From positions 17,028 to 81,027 of the forward strand of contig CAKVDZ010000007.1 of NCBI GenBank assembly GCA_934728585.1: a stretch of 64,000 nt of DNA, given 5' to 3'. The stretch's first letter is position 1. Every line of letters starts with the position of its first letter. Source of the stretch: an uncultured Candidatus Melainabacteria bacterium (lineage in GTDB: Bacteria; Cyanobacteriota; Vampirovibrionia; Gastranaerophilales; Gastranaerophilaceae). The notes under the pieces were generated by a model. It did no database searches, had not been told where the DNA came from, and was given only the letters and a program-made list of their open reading frames with translations. Below are positions 9,197-18,322 of the stretch, one piece after another. Both the position numbers and the translations under genes were made by a program.

Positions 9197-9373
9197 TTAT
9201 TCAACTATGATAGCACCAACTGGGCATGCTTCTGCAGCTTCTTTAACTGAATCTTCGTTAGCAGCTACTTCACCAGCGTTAACTTCAGCTTTGTCTGAAA
9301 CTGTGAATACTTTTTCGCAAATTGATTCGCAAGCGCCACATGCAATGCAGCTATCTTCAATAGTAACGTTCAT
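9197..9373 (-). CDS. Ferredoxin, single [4Fe-4S] cluster type
   Basis: This small electron-carrier protein has 58 residues. Cysteines lie at 9, 12, 15 and 19, and at 50 within CPVGAI, which is the pattern of monocluster bacterial ferredoxins (C-x2-C-x2-C plus a distant C-P). Cys9, 12, 15 and 50 would bind the cluster and Cys19 is an extra cysteine. The protein is acidic, as usual for ferredoxins. AAGGAG precedes the ATG by seven bases, and a TATAAT at 9417-9422 is a possible -10 box. It is flanked by a strong terminator, so it is probably monocistronic or read through from deoB. Its redox partner is not in the window. Confidence 0.93.
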   Translation of the reverse strand: MNVTIEDSCIACGACESICEKVFTVSDKAEVNAGEVAANEDSVKEAAEACPVGAIIVE

Positions 9374-9433
9374 TGATTTTCTCCTTTTTTTTAATCGTAC
9401 TTTTCTTACAATTTTGATTATATATCAAACAAT

Positions 9434-10609
9434 TTAAAAAATCCATTCTTTTACAAATTTAGATACAGTATCTAAACCATCAAGCATTCCTAAGTCTTTA
9501 GGTTGAAGCTTTTTGCTGTAAATAAGAATTGGAACATATTCACGAGTATGGTCTGTACCTGGAACAGTTGGGTCACAACCGTGGTCAGCAGTGATGATTA
9601 AGTAATCATCTTCGCCCATAGCGTCAATGAATTTTGGAATGTATGTATCAATTTCTTCAATTGCCTTTCCGTAACCCTTAGCGTCGTTTCTGTGTCCGAA
9701 TAACATGTCTGTATCAACTAAGTTTGTAAAGATTAATGATTTATCTGCATTTGGAACATCTTTGTATGCAATTGATTTCAAATCAAGAGTATTGTTGATT
9801 GCTTTTAAAGTCAATTCCAAACCTTCTTTGTTTGAACCAGTGTGAATTGCGTGGGTTACACCTTGTTTGCAGAAGATATCTTCAATTTTACCAATAGCGA
9901 TAACTGTACCATTAGCTTTTTCAACATCTGTTAATATTGTATCTTGGTCTGGAGCAAGAACGTAGTCACGTCTGTCTTTGCCGATACGAGTTGGAACGCC
10001 ATCTACTAAGTGGTAAGGTCTTGCAATTACACGAGAAACTGTTACACCTAAATCGTCAAACATTTTTCTTGCAATTTTGCACCAATCATATAATGTTTCA
10101 AGTGGGATTAAATCTGTATCTACAGCAATTTGGAATACACTGTCCGCTGATGTGTAAACGATAGGGTATTTTGTTGCGTGATGTTCGTCGTTGTAGTCAA
10201 CGATTACTTTTGTACCGCTTGCTGCACAGTTAGCTAAAACACCACCGCAGTTTGTTCTTTTTACGAATTCGTCGATAATTTCTTGAGGAAAACCTGTTTG
10301 AGTGAATGTTTTAAAAGCTTCTTTTAAAACGATACCAGCCATTTCCCAGTGACCAGTTGTTGTATCTTTACCGTTTGATTTTTCTTTCATTGTACCGTAT
10401 TGACCAATTGGATTTGAAACTTTTTCGATACCTTTGAAGTCTTGAATGTTGCCTAAGCCTAATTTTGCTAAATTTGGAACATTTAGACCGTTATTAAATT
10501 CGCAAACATTTTTCAATGTGTTGCATTCTGGAATATCGTTAAAATCTCTGCAATCTGGCATTGCACCGATACCCATTGAGTCAATAACTACTACAATTGC
10601 TCTTTTCAT
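9434..10609 (-). CDS. deoB: Phosphopentomutase
   Basis: DeoB interconverts ribose-1-phosphate (or deoxyribose-1-phosphate) and the 5-phosphate in nucleoside salvage. It belongs to the alkaline-phosphatase superfamily. The 391-residue protein begins MKRAIVVVIDSMGIGAMPD, with the first metal-binding Asp at residue 10. It contains DTTTGHWE (the phospho-acceptor Thr region) and TADHGCDPTVPGTDHTRE near the C-terminus for the metal site. The start at 10609 is chosen because family members begin with this strand and AAAGGTG lies upstream; the open frame extends 31 codons further without support. The gene is divergent from nusB. Confidence 0.96.
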   Translation of the reverse strand: MKRAIVVVIDSMGIGAMPDCRDFNDIPECNTLKNVCEFNNGLNVPNLAKLGLGNIQDFKGIEKVSNPIGQYGTMKEKSNGKDTTTGHWEMAGIVLKEAFKTFTQTGFPQEIIDEFVKRTNCGGVLANCAASGTKVIVDYNDEHHATKYPIVYTSADSVFQIAVDTDLIPLETLYDWCKIARKMFDDLGVTVSRVIARPYHLVDGVPTRIGKDRRDYVLAPDQDTILTDVEKANGTVIAIGKIEDIFCKQGVTHAIHTGSNKEGLELTLKAINNTLDLKSIAYKDVPNADKSLIFTNLVDTDMLFGHRNDAKGYGKAIEEIDTYIPKFIDAMGEDDYLIITADHGCDPTVPGTDHTREYVPILIYSKKLQPKDLGMLDGLDTVSKFVKEWIF

Positions 10610-10723
10610 TTTAAACACCTTTCTTTTTAATAAAAACTCCTGATTAAAATATACCATGAAAAAAAATTTTGTGTTAGCATAAAAATAAAGAGTAAAGTAC
10701 ACAGGAAAATTTTAGAGGTATAT

Positions 10724-11383
10724 ATGCAAGCACGTAGAGCAGCAAGAGAATTAGCGTTAATTTTATTCTCACAATTTGATAAAGTTATTTCGAAATATTC
10801 AACATCAGATTTTAACGAAATCTTATTAAAATCAGTTAGAATTTTAACAAACAATGCATCTAATGATTTAAAACTTACAATTGGGCCATTAATCGATATG
10901 AAACAATATATTGATGAATATGAAGCAAATCATAAAATTAATTTAGAAAGACCTTTAGAGGTTTCAAATGTTCCAGTTCCACTTCCAATGACATCTGATA
11001 TGAAAAATAAAATTGATGAGTTGTTAGAAATTGCTGAAAAAGCTTTAGCCGCTTTAGAAATTGCTGAATTTACAACTTTAGAAAACAAAACAGAAGTTCA
11101 AGGTTATGCCGTAAAAATTGCTGAAATGTTTAAACAACATCATGAAGAAGTGGATAAACAAATTAAAGATTTTGCTCACGGTTGGGATTTTGATAGATTG
11201 GTTAAGGTTGACAAGGATATCTTAAGAATTGCAATTACAGAATTGATGTATATTGAAGAAGTTCCACACAAGGTTGTTATTGACGAAGCTGTAGAATTAG
11301 CTAAAAAATATTCAACAGAAGATAGTTCTTCATTTATCAACGGAATTTTAGCAAAAGTTGTTTACGAATTAGGAATTAAATAA
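10724..11383 (+). CDS. nusB: Transcription antitermination protein NusB
   Basis: NusB binds boxA RNA with NusE (S10) and supports antitermination of rRNA operons. The 219-residue protein has the all-helical NusB fold: the N-terminal ARRAARELALILFSQFD and the C-terminal VDKDILRIAITELMYIEEVPHKVVIDEAVELAKKYS are conserved. It is longer than E. coli NusB (139 residues) because of an extended middle, as is common in cyanobacteria. AGAGG precedes the ATG. Its stop overlaps the ftsY start by one base. Confidence 0.95.
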   Translation: MQARRAARELALILFSQFDKVISKYSTSDFNEILLKSVRILTNNASNDLKLTIGPLIDMKQYIDEYEANHKINLERPLEVSNVPVPLPMTSDMKNKIDELLEIAEKALAALEIAEFTTLENKTEVQGYAVKIAEMFKQHHEEVDKQIKDFAHGWDFDRLVKVDKDILRIAITELMYIEEVPHKVVIDEAVELAKKYSTEDSSSFINGILAKVVYELGIK

Positions 11384-12294
11384 TGTTTAACTTTTTCCAT
11401 AATAGCTTTGAAAATCTAAAAAAAACTGTTTCTAAAACAGCACAATCGCTTGTTGGAAATGTAGTTGAGTCTGTTCAAGACGAGGCAGAATTTTCTGATT
11501 TTGTTTTAGAAGATATGGAAGATTTATTAATCAGTGCTGATTTAGGAGTAAATTATGCATCTGAATTGGTTGATAACTTAAGAAATCAGTCAAAAGTTCG
11601 ACCATCTGAGGTTAAAACTTATTTAAAAAATTCGTTTGTTGAAACTTTAAATCAAGCTGGAGATACAAAATTAAAAGTGTCTGACGGTTTGAATATATAT
11701 TTTATTACAGGTGTAAACGGTGTTGGAAAAACGACACTAATCGGAAAATTAGCTTATCAGTTTAAACAATCTGGTAAAAAAGTTTTAGTTGCTGCGGCAG
11801 ATACTTTCCGTGCTGCAGCAGAAGAACAACTTGATATTTGGTCAAAACGTGCTGGAGCTGATATTGTTAGAAAAGACAAAGGTGATCCTGCCGCAGTAGT
11901 TTATGAAGCAATTGAAAAGGCTCATAACGAAAATTATGATATTCTTTTGATTGACACTGCTGGACGTTTGCAAAATAAGTTTAATTTGATGGAAGAATTA
12001 GCAAAGATTAAGACTGTAGTTGATAAAAAGGCTCCTGAAGCTTTAAGAGAAACTATTTTGGTTCTAGATGCAAACACTGGACAAAATGGCTTACAACAAG
12101 CAAAAATTTTTAAAGAAGCCGTAAATTTAACTTCAGTTGCTCTTACAAAACTTGATGGTTCTGCTAAAGGTGCGATAGTTTTAGCTATTGCAAAAGAATT
12201 GAAACTCCCTGTTAAATTAATTGGAGTTGGTGAAAAAATGGAAGACTTGAAAGAGTTTGTTCCAAATGATTTTATTAATGCGTTGTTCTCATGA
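11383..12294 (+). CDS. ftsY: Signal recognition particle receptor FtsY
   Basis: FtsY is the membrane-associated SRP GTPase that docks ribosome-SRP complexes at the translocon. It has 303 residues: an N domain at about 5-90 and a G domain with the P-loop GVNGVGKT (110-117), the DTFRAAAEEQL motif (140-150), DTAGR and TKLDGSAKG. The acidic A domain of E. coli FtsY is absent, as in many bacteria. Translation is probably coupled to nusB, and the gene overlaps the next gene by four bases. Confidence 0.97.
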   Translation: MFNFFHNSFENLKKTVSKTAQSLVGNVVESVQDEAEFSDFVLEDMEDLLISADLGVNYASELVDNLRNQSKVRPSEVKTYLKNSFVETLNQAGDTKLKVSDGLNIYFITGVNGVGKTTLIGKLAYQFKQSGKKVLVAAADTFRAAAEEQLDIWSKRAGADIVRKDKGDPAAVVYEAIEKAHNENYDILLIDTAGRLQNKFNLMEELAKIKTVVDKKAPEALRETILVLDANTGQNGLQQAKIFKEAVNLTSVALTKLDGSAKGAIVLAIAKELKLPVKLIGVGEKMEDLKEFVPNDFINALFS

Positions 12295-12914
12295 AAAATT
12301 TAAAAGAAACAGTTTCAAAATTAGGTAAGAAAATTCAACTTTTAGGTAATGAAAATAACAAGCCAATTCTTGTTATTGGTGTTTTTCATGGTGATGAACC
12401 TCAAGGAAAATTTTTGATTGAAAAATATTTAAAACAAAACCAAAATTCTGATATGCTTTATATTCCTTGCTTAAACCCTGATGGAATGGAGTTGAATACT
12501 CGCCAAAATTCAAACAAGGTTGATTTAAACAGAAATTTTCCGACTGAAAACTGGATTTTATCTAATGATGAAGACTATTTTGGCGGAAATGAACCAGCAA
12601 GCGAAATTGAAACAAAATTTATGGTTGAAGTTATTGAAGAATATAAACCAAAATTCATTTTGACACTTCACTCTCCGTATTGCGTTGTAAATTACGATGG
12701 TGATGCTTTAGCGTATGCAAAAGAAATTTCTAAAATTATAGATTATCCAGTACAAAGTGATATTGGATATCCAACGCCAGGCAGTTTTGGCACGTATTGT
12801 GGAGTTGAAAGAAAAATTCCGACAATAACTTTGGAGTTAGATGAAAATATTGATGTAACGAGATTAGTAAAACCTGTTCATAAAATATTTGATTATATAA
12901 ATTCCGTGTTATAA
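12291..12914 (+). CDS. M14-family zinc carboxypeptidase/amidase
   Basis: This is a predicted zinc metallopeptidase, possibly trimming murein peptides like MpaA. In 207 residues it has HGDE (His33, Glu36) as the first zinc ligands, His127 in LTLHSPY as the third, LNRNFP (Asn80, Arg81) for substrate carboxylate binding, and Glu182 in TLELDE as the catalytic base. All core residues are therefore present. No signal peptide is seen, so it acts in the cytoplasm if correct, which fits recycling of muropeptides. It overlaps the ftsY end by four bases. Substrate assignment is inference. Confidence 0.85.
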   Translation: MKNLKETVSKLGKKIQLLGNENNKPILVIGVFHGDEPQGKFLIEKYLKQNQNSDMLYIPCLNPDGMELNTRQNSNKVDLNRNFPTENWILSNDEDYFGGNEPASEIETKFMVEVIEEYKPKFILTLHSPYCVVNYDGDALAYAKEISKIIDYPVQSDIGYPTPGSFGTYCGVERKIPTITLELDENIDVTRLVKPVHKIFDYINSVL

Positions 12915-12948
12915 TTTTTTTAGTTAACAAATATAAGGAGATATAAAA

Positions 12949-13191
12949 ATGGCACAAGAACCTAAATTAATCGCAGTTGTACCTAGAAGTGCTACTGAAC
13001 AAATGCAAATTTCAATCAACGAATATAAAGGTAAATCTTATTTAGATTTAAGAATTCACTATACAACAGATGATGGTCAAACTTGGTTACCTACAAAAAA
13101 AGGCGTAACTTGTTCTCCAGAAAATTTAGAAATTTTGCGTGATGCTATTGATGAAGCTATGAAAGAATTTACAACAGAGGTAGAAGAATAG
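12949..13191 (+). CDS. PC4/p15-like single-stranded DNA-binding protein
   Basis: This 80-residue protein resembles the transcriptional coactivator PC4 (p15) fold, a small beta-sheet dimer that binds single-stranded DNA. The core runs from about residue 20: ISINEYKGKSYLDLRIHY, then a 'DDGQTWLPTKKGVTCSPENLEIL' pattern and a C-terminal helix. Bacterial members occur in several phyla and are thought to be nucleoid or repair associated. AAGGAGA precedes the ATG. It overlaps priA by one base, which suggests a link with replication restart, though this is only context. Confidence 0.82.
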   Translation: MAQEPKLIAVVPRSATEQMQISINEYKGKSYLDLRIHYTTDDGQTWLPTKKGVTCSPENLEILRDAIDEAMKEFTTEVEE

Positions 13192-15392
13192 TGAATAAAT
13201 ATGCTTTAGTTCTTGTAAATATCAAGGGCTTGGGCGTAAAAACTTTTAGTTATTTAATCCCTGATGCGTTTAAACCTGTTATTAAAATTGGGCAGGCGGT
13301 ACTTGTACCATTTGGACGTCAGGGATTAATTAATGCGTTTGTGGTTGGTTTTTCTGATTATTTACCACCTGAAATTAAGGCAAAGAAAATTAGCAAAATT
13401 TTGGACGAAAAGCCACTGTTTTCGCTTGAATATTTAAAACTTTTAGAATGGGTCTCTAATTACTATTGTTGCGACTTTGTGACTGTTTTAAATATGGCTA
13501 TTCCGCTAAAACTTATTGATAAAAATGCAAAAACGGAGTCTGTTGTTGAGTTTGTTAAAAAAGATGGTGCAACAAAGCGTCAATTACAAGTTTTAGATTT
13601 ATTGGAAAAGTTTAAAAAAGTAAATTTAACAGAATTTGAAAAAGTTGCAAAAACAACTAGAGCTACAATTAAAAAACTTGAAGCTTTGGGTTGTTTAAAA
13701 ATTGTTGAAGATGAATTATATCGCAATCCTTTGTCTATTTTTTCAGAAGTTAAAACGGAAGATTTATACGAACTTCAAGGTGAGCAAAAAGAGGTTTATG
13801 AAAAAATATCTAAATTAAAAGAGGTTAAAAATCCGATTTTAATTCACGGGGTTACTGCGTCTGGCAAAACGGAGGTTTATTTTAAACTAATTAAGGATAC
13901 AATTGAAGCTGGAAAAAATGTATTGTTTTTAGCGCCAGAAATTGCGTTAGCTTCTCAATTAACAAAACGTTTAGCTCGTAAATTTGGAATAAATGATATT
14001 GCAATTTGGCATAGTTCAATTTCAGAGGGTGAGCGTTATGACGTTTGGCAAAAACTTTATAGAAATGAGATAAAAATTCTTGCAGGTGCTCGTTCAGCAG
14101 TATTTGCACCATTAAAAAATATTGGTCTAATAATTATTGATGAAGAACATGAAAGTGCGTATAAACAGACTTCTCCAGCTCCTCGTTATGATGCAAGGCT
14201 TGTTGCTGAAAAACTTGCTGAATTTTATGGTGCAAAATTGATTTTAGGTTCGGCAACACCTGATATTTCGTCTTATTACAAGGCTGTAAACTCAAATACA
14301 TTATTTGAGCTGAAACATCGATACAACAATGCTCCGCTTGCAAAAACTTATGTTATAAATATGCAAACGCACATGCAAGCTGCATATAGAGGTGTTATTT
14401 CAAAACCTTTGCAAACAGAAATTAGGGCAACTCTTGAAAAAGGTCAACAAGTTATTATTTTGATTAATAGACGAGGATTTTCGACATATACACAGTGTCA
14501 ATCTTGCGGAACGGTTATAGAATGCCCCAATTGCGCTATTCCAATGATTTGGCATAGTGCTGATAGTAAATTAAGATGCCATTATTGCAATCAAACGATG
14601 TCATTTCCTGATGAATGCCCAGAATGCGGTTCTGATGCCTTGCATAACTCTGGAACTGGAACTCAAAAAATTGAAATGTACTTGAAAGAATTGTTTAAAG
14701 ATGCAAATATTGTTAGAATTGATAGTGATTCTTTAACAAGAAAAAATGAACATATAAAAATTTTGAATAGCTTCCAAAAAGGTGAAATTGATATTCTAGT
14801 AGGTACCCAAATGATTGCAAAAGGGCTTGATAACCCTAATGTAACACTTGTTGGTGTAATCAGCGCAGATGCAAGCTTTAATCTGCCCGATTTTAGAGCT
14901 TCTGAACGTGGCTTTCAACTTTTGACACAGGTAGCAGGACGTGTAGGTCGTGGTGAATTTACAGGAAATGTTCTATTCCAAACATATAATCCTGATTTTT
15001 ATGCTTTACAAACAGCAAGAGAACAAAATTATAAACAATTCTTTGATACAGAAATTGTTGCAAGAGAGGAATTTGAATATCCTCCATTCTCTAAAATTAT
15101 TCGCTTTATTCTGAGTGCGGAAAATCAGTTTAGAGCAGAAAAAGCTTCACAAGAAATTGCATTAAGGTTTAATACTATGGTGGATAAATTTGGAATTTCT
15201 GAAAAGTTGGAGGTTTTAGGTCCGACTCCGTGTGTTTTTGAACGCTTGAACGGAAAATTTAGATTTCAAATTCTAATTAAAAATCGTATGGACGAAAAAG
15301 GTCATGATTTTGTATCAAGATTTTTGCACCAAATTGTATTGCCGAAAGACATTAAATTGACAGTTGACGTTGACCCAATTGATATTTTGTAG
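13191..15392 (+). CDS. priA: Primosomal protein N' (replication restart helicase PriA)
   Basis: PriA reloads the replisome at stalled forks. The 733-residue protein has the N-terminal DNA-binding domain, a P-loop GVTASGKT at about residues 220-227, a DEEH box (IIDEEHESAYKQ), and the paired zinc-binding cysteines CQSC/CPNC/CHYC/CPEC between about residues 438 and 480. The C-terminal helicase motifs GTQMIAKGLD and QVAGRVGRG are intact. The start is a GTG that overlaps the preceding TAG. The gene ends two bases before a convergent gene, with no terminator between. Confidence 0.97.
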   Translation: MNKYALVLVNIKGLGVKTFSYLIPDAFKPVIKIGQAVLVPFGRQGLINAFVVGFSDYLPPEIKAKKISKILDEKPLFSLEYLKLLEWVSNYYCCDFVTVLNMAIPLKLIDKNAKTESVVEFVKKDGATKRQLQVLDLLEKFKKVNLTEFEKVAKTTRATIKKLEALGCLKIVEDELYRNPLSIFSEVKTEDLYELQGEQKEVYEKISKLKEVKNPILIHGVTASGKTEVYFKLIKDTIEAGKNVLFLAPEIALASQLTKRLARKFGINDIAIWHSSISEGERYDVWQKLYRNEIKILAGARSAVFAPLKNIGLIIIDEEHESAYKQTSPAPRYDARLVAEKLAEFYGAKLILGSATPDISSYYKAVNSNTLFELKHRYNNAPLAKTYVINMQTHMQAAYRGVISKPLQTEIRATLEKGQQVIILINRRGFSTYTQCQSCGTVIECPNCAIPMIWHSADSKLRCHYCNQTMSFPDECPECGSDALHNSGTGTQKIEMYLKELFKDANIVRIDSDSLTRKNEHIKILNSFQKGEIDILVGTQMIAKGLDNPNVTLVGVISADASFNLPDFRASERGFQLLTQVAGRVGRGEFTGNVLFQTYNPDFYALQTAREQNYKQFFDTEIVAREEFEYPPFSKIIRFILSAENQFRAEKASQEIALRFNTMVDKFGISEKLEVLGPTPCVFERLNGKFRFQILIKNRMDEKGHDFVSRFLHQIVLPKDIKLTVDVDPIDIL

Positions 15393-15394
15393 GG

Positions 15395-16723
15395 TTAGTT
15401 TATTTTCTTGATTACAAAACTAGGTTTGTTAATGAATATTCTGCAGTTATTAGTTCCATTTTGGTCAATGCACTGTGTTAGTGGTGCAATTGAACCACAC
15501 ATACCAGTGTAATCAGTTCCATTTGCATAAGCTGAATAAGCGCCAGCTGTATTTGCGTAACAACTTGCGTAAACTAATGGACGCATAGCAAATATAGGAC
15601 TGTGATTAGGTATCTCGTATCGATTAGAATTTTGGGTTCTAGTCATAACTTTTGCTGTCAAGAATGATAGAGGAAATCCAGTTTCGTAAGCAGGTCTAAC
15701 GGCACCATCTCTGTATACATGAAATAAAAATACATCTTGATTTAACCTATCTGGACCATTTGCAGTATCGTTTGAGCTAGCCATTTTGCCGTTAATGTCA
15801 ATATATACGTTAAAATAATCTTTGTTATTAGCCCAATAATCTCTAGCAAGTTTTGAAATATTGTTGTTGGCTGTATTATGTTTAATTGCGTATTTTGCAA
15901 CATAATCTCTAAATTCGTTTGGATATTGTTTTAACGACGAATTTTTTAAGGTGTCAATACTAGTAAAAGTTGTAGTCAATGCAGTTGGCCAATATTCATA
16001 CCAGTAATTTTCTTCGTTGTTTATAACACCATTATAACTAGGGTCAAGTGGGTCTACTGTAACAACTTGTCTTGTATTGAAATAATTATTGTATAGGTAT
16101 TTTCCAAGATAAACTACATGACCATTAGGGAGATATAATTGAGGAGTAAATCCTGAAAAATTTATTGGTATGCTTGCGCTATCGTCAATTAAAGTATTTT
16201 TTGTAATGTTTGTTGCACAGCCAATATTGTAATCTTCAAGTTTATATATACTTGCTAATCTTTGGCAAAAGCCACTTTGCATGTATTTGTATTTTTCTTT
16301 TTCGATGGCGGTTGTTAAATTAGCATAAGCAGTGGTACTTAAGCCAGGGTCAACTTCTGCATCTGTACCTAATGTTTTTCGTGCAATTACCTTTGGAAGT
16401 TGAGTACCTATACCAGGGTATTTATTTTGATAAAAGTTACATACGTGTGTACTACCATCTCTGCCATAAGCTTCAATGTTTTGATCAGCACAAATGGAAC
16501 CTATTTCTGTTGAAAAATCAATATGACCTTCGCTCGCCATATTAAGTACAGCGTTTTGTAAATTTACAAAAGCAGTATATACACCTATCCTTTTTATATA
16601 ATCAGCTTTTGGCTTACTTAGTGACATACCAGCAACAGATACAATACCAATGATAAAAAATATCATCATAATTTCAATTAATGATATTGCCCCGATATGA
16701 AATTTACGCCAATGAAAAATCAT
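15395..16723 (-). CDS. Large type IV pilin-like/pseudopilin protein
   Basis: The N-terminus of this 442-residue protein is a prepilin-type signal: a short basic leader ending HIGA, then ISLIEIMMIFFIIGIVSVAG as the hydrophobic helix. The conserved Glu17 would be at +5 if cleavage follows Ala12, or at +6 after Gly11. The rest is a large Tyr/Asn-rich domain with several cysteines, far longer than ordinary pilins (about 150 residues). It may be a minor, tip-located pilin or a type II secretion pseudopilin. No assembly genes are near. Its start overlaps the upstream DUF3326 gene by 20 bases and a GGAG lies 10 bases before the ATG. The function of the large domain is unknown. Confidence 0.75.
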   Translation of the reverse strand: MIFHWRKFHIGAISLIEIMMIFFIIGIVSVAGMSLSKPKADYIKRIGVYTAFVNLQNAVLNMASEGHIDFSTEIGSICADQNIEAYGRDGSTHVCNFYQNKYPGIGTQLPKVIARKTLGTDAEVDPGLSTTAYANLTTAIEKEKYKYMQSGFCQRLASIYKLEDYNIGCATNITKNTLIDDSASIPINFSGFTPQLYLPNGHVVYLGKYLYNNYFNTRQVVTVDPLDPSYNGVINNEENYWYEYWPTALTTTFTSIDTLKNSSLKQYPNEFRDYVAKYAIKHNTANNNISKLARDYWANNKDYFNVYIDINGKMASSNDTANGPDRLNQDVFLFHVYRDGAVRPAYETGFPLSFLTAKVMTRTQNSNRYEIPNHSPIFAMRPLVYASCYANTAGAYSAYANGTDYTGMCGSIAPLTQCIDQNGTNNCRIFINKPSFVIKKIN

Positions 16724-17690
16724 TTTTGATTTGCTCCAAACATTCTTGATATGTGCTTACTATATTTATACCACATGTTTTATTAATTGACGCGTTTGTT
16801 ACATTAAGAAGGGTAACATTTTCTTTAACCGCGTATATTGGAATATTTCTTTTTAACGCTTCAAAAATAGGGATTGAACCAAGAGCATTATGTGGAACTA
16901 CCAAATAATCTACATCTTTTATTGAAATTCCATCTTTTTTACTAAGCGTTGGAGCTTGATTTAAACCTATTAAGATACAAGGTAAAAACGTTGGTGTGAT
17001 ATATTCTGATGCACTTTTTGGATTAACAATTTTTGATGAAATCTCACAGCTTTCAAAAGCTGGAGAGTGCGCACAAGGTACTTTGAATTTTTTAGTTATA
17101 CAATGCGAAATTATCGCTTCAACACCTCCAACAGGATCAACACCACTACCGTTTTCGTAATCTTCACTGTCTTCGTCTTTAAATAAACAGACCACGCCTA
17201 TTGCGTCACACCCGTTATTAAGCAAACTTTCTGCGCTTTCATAAAGTGTTTCTATATTTTTTACGTATCCTGTTGAAATTCCGCTTTCATCAACGTAAAA
17301 ATCAACTCCAACCTCATCGTTTGTTATTTCATAGTCACTAATATTTATTCCATAAACTGTTTTAACAGCATTTATAGTGTTAATATGAACGTTTAAAACA
17401 TCTTGTGGTATGCTTTTGTCAAAAATTACGCCAATTTTGTTATTATTGCTTTCTTGCAAATGAATTTTACCCTTAAAAAATTCATCAATTGCAAATCCCT
17501 CAACATAGAGCATATTCTTATCAATTCCTGAAAATCCACCCGCATTAACAACATTCGGATTTACAATTAGTTTGTTGTTTTTTGAAAAAAGTCGAGCGTA
17601 ATTACTTGCATCACCAGCGTAACCGCCAATTGAGGCTCCAATACCAGTTGGTACAATAAACACTCCTAATAGTTCGTTATTATTTATCAT
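16704..17690 (-). CDS. DUF3326 family protein
   Basis: I recognise this 328-residue protein as the DUF3326 family, found mainly in cyanobacteria and plant plastids. The N-terminal IVPTGIGASIGGYAGDASNYARL, the NPNVVNAGGF and the LYVEGFAIDEFF segments are characteristic. The C-terminal half has a VPCAHSPAFE segment and VPHNALGSIPIFEALKRNIPIYAV. Its biochemical role is not known to me. No ribosome site is visible; a TATAAT ends only about seven bases before the ATG, so a leaderless transcript is possible. It lies directly after a terminator and overlaps the pilin-like gene. Confidence 0.88.
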   Translation of the reverse strand: MINNNELLGVFIVPTGIGASIGGYAGDASNYARLFSKNNKLIVNPNVVNAGGFSGIDKNMLYVEGFAIDEFFKGKIHLQESNNNKIGVIFDKSIPQDVLNVHINTINAVKTVYGINISDYEITNDEVGVDFYVDESGISTGYVKNIETLYESAESLLNNGCDAIGVVCLFKDEDSEDYENGSGVDPVGGVEAIISHCITKKFKVPCAHSPAFESCEISSKIVNPKSASEYITPTFLPCILIGLNQAPTLSKKDGISIKDVDYLVVPHNALGSIPIFEALKRNIPIYAVKENVTLLNVTNASINKTCGINIVSTYQECLEQIKNDFSLA

Positions 17691-17701
17691 ATTTTATATT
17701 A

Positions 17702-17741
17702 TATACAAAAAAAAGAGGCTTTCGCCTCTTTTTTTTGTATA
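17702..17741 (-). terminator. Intrinsic terminator between the 128-residue protein gene and DUF3326
   Basis: The inverted repeat has a GAGGC/GCCTC core, flanked by eight A and eight T residues and a further TATAC/GTATA extension, with a TTTC loop. It lies 13 bases after the stop of the upstream minus-strand gene. Confidence 0.88.
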
Positions 17742-17754
17742 TTTAAACTTTGTA

Positions 17755-18141
17755 TTAACCGTTTTGTGCTCCGTAAGTATGAGCTTTTTGAACGCCTTGT
17801 TGTAAAGCTGATGTCCAAGAAGTAATGTAACCATCTAGTTGAGCGATTTCAGTTTCGCAATTACTTTTGTCTTGACCAAGTTCGTTTTCCCATCTAGCAA
17901 TATCAGCTAATTCTAGGTTCATTTTTTTATCTAAAACATCAACTGCATCTTCATATTCTACAGAATCCTTGCCATATTGTTCAGCAGCATCAGCCTTTTT
18001 AGCGTCGTAAAGTTCGTTAATTGAAGAAGAATCTCTTGTTGCAACCTCAAGTTGATGTGCAATTTGAGATAGCTCGAATTGTTTATCCGATCTGCGCATT
18101 TTATAGGCTAAAAGCATTGTTTGTATTCCTGCGTATGCCAT
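17755..18141 (-). CDS. Small helical protein of unknown function
   Basis: This 128-residue protein is almost entirely helical and charged, with likely coiled coil from about residue 15 to 110. The N-terminus MAYAGIQTMLLAYKMRRSDKQFELSQIA is the most distinctive part. The gene starting at the right edge of the window (63975) begins MGMSASQA, and both share a small residue at position 4 and Gln at 7, so the two may be distant relatives. No signal peptide is present. AGAGGTG precedes the ATG, and a terminator follows. I do not assign a function. Confidence 0.75.
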   Translation of the reverse strand: MAYAGIQTMLLAYKMRRSDKQFELSQIAHQLEVATRDSSSINELYDAKKADAAEQYGKDSVEYEDAVDVLDKKMNLELADIARWENELGQDKSNCETEIAQLDGYITSWTSALQQGVQKAHTYGAQNG

Positions 18142-18322
18142 ATTGCACCTCTAACTTTACTTACACTTTATAACTTACACTATTATAAAAACTTTTAGAA
18201 CGTTCCAATTTCACAATTGGCTTAATTTGTTACAAATCGTTACATAAAATGCATATTAGTTACTTGTCTATATAAAAGTATTTATTCTTGTAATAAAATA
18301 TACATGGTAATGAGGTAAGTTT

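Noticed and set aside
9044..9437. Plus-strand open frames of 68 and 76 residues
   Set aside because: They run antisense to the ferredoxin gene and its terminator and have no ribosome site or recognisable motif. The minus-strand ferredoxin with its cysteine motif is the real gene.
10610..10702. N-terminal extension of DeoB by 31 residues
   Set aside because: The family starts at the MKRAIVVVID strand, which has its own ribosome site. The extension covers the intergenic region shared with nusB.
18198..18211. GAACGTTC palindrome resembling an SOS box
   Set aside because: The GAAC and GTTC halves have no four-base gap as in the Gram-positive LexA site, and the flanking genes are not repair genes.
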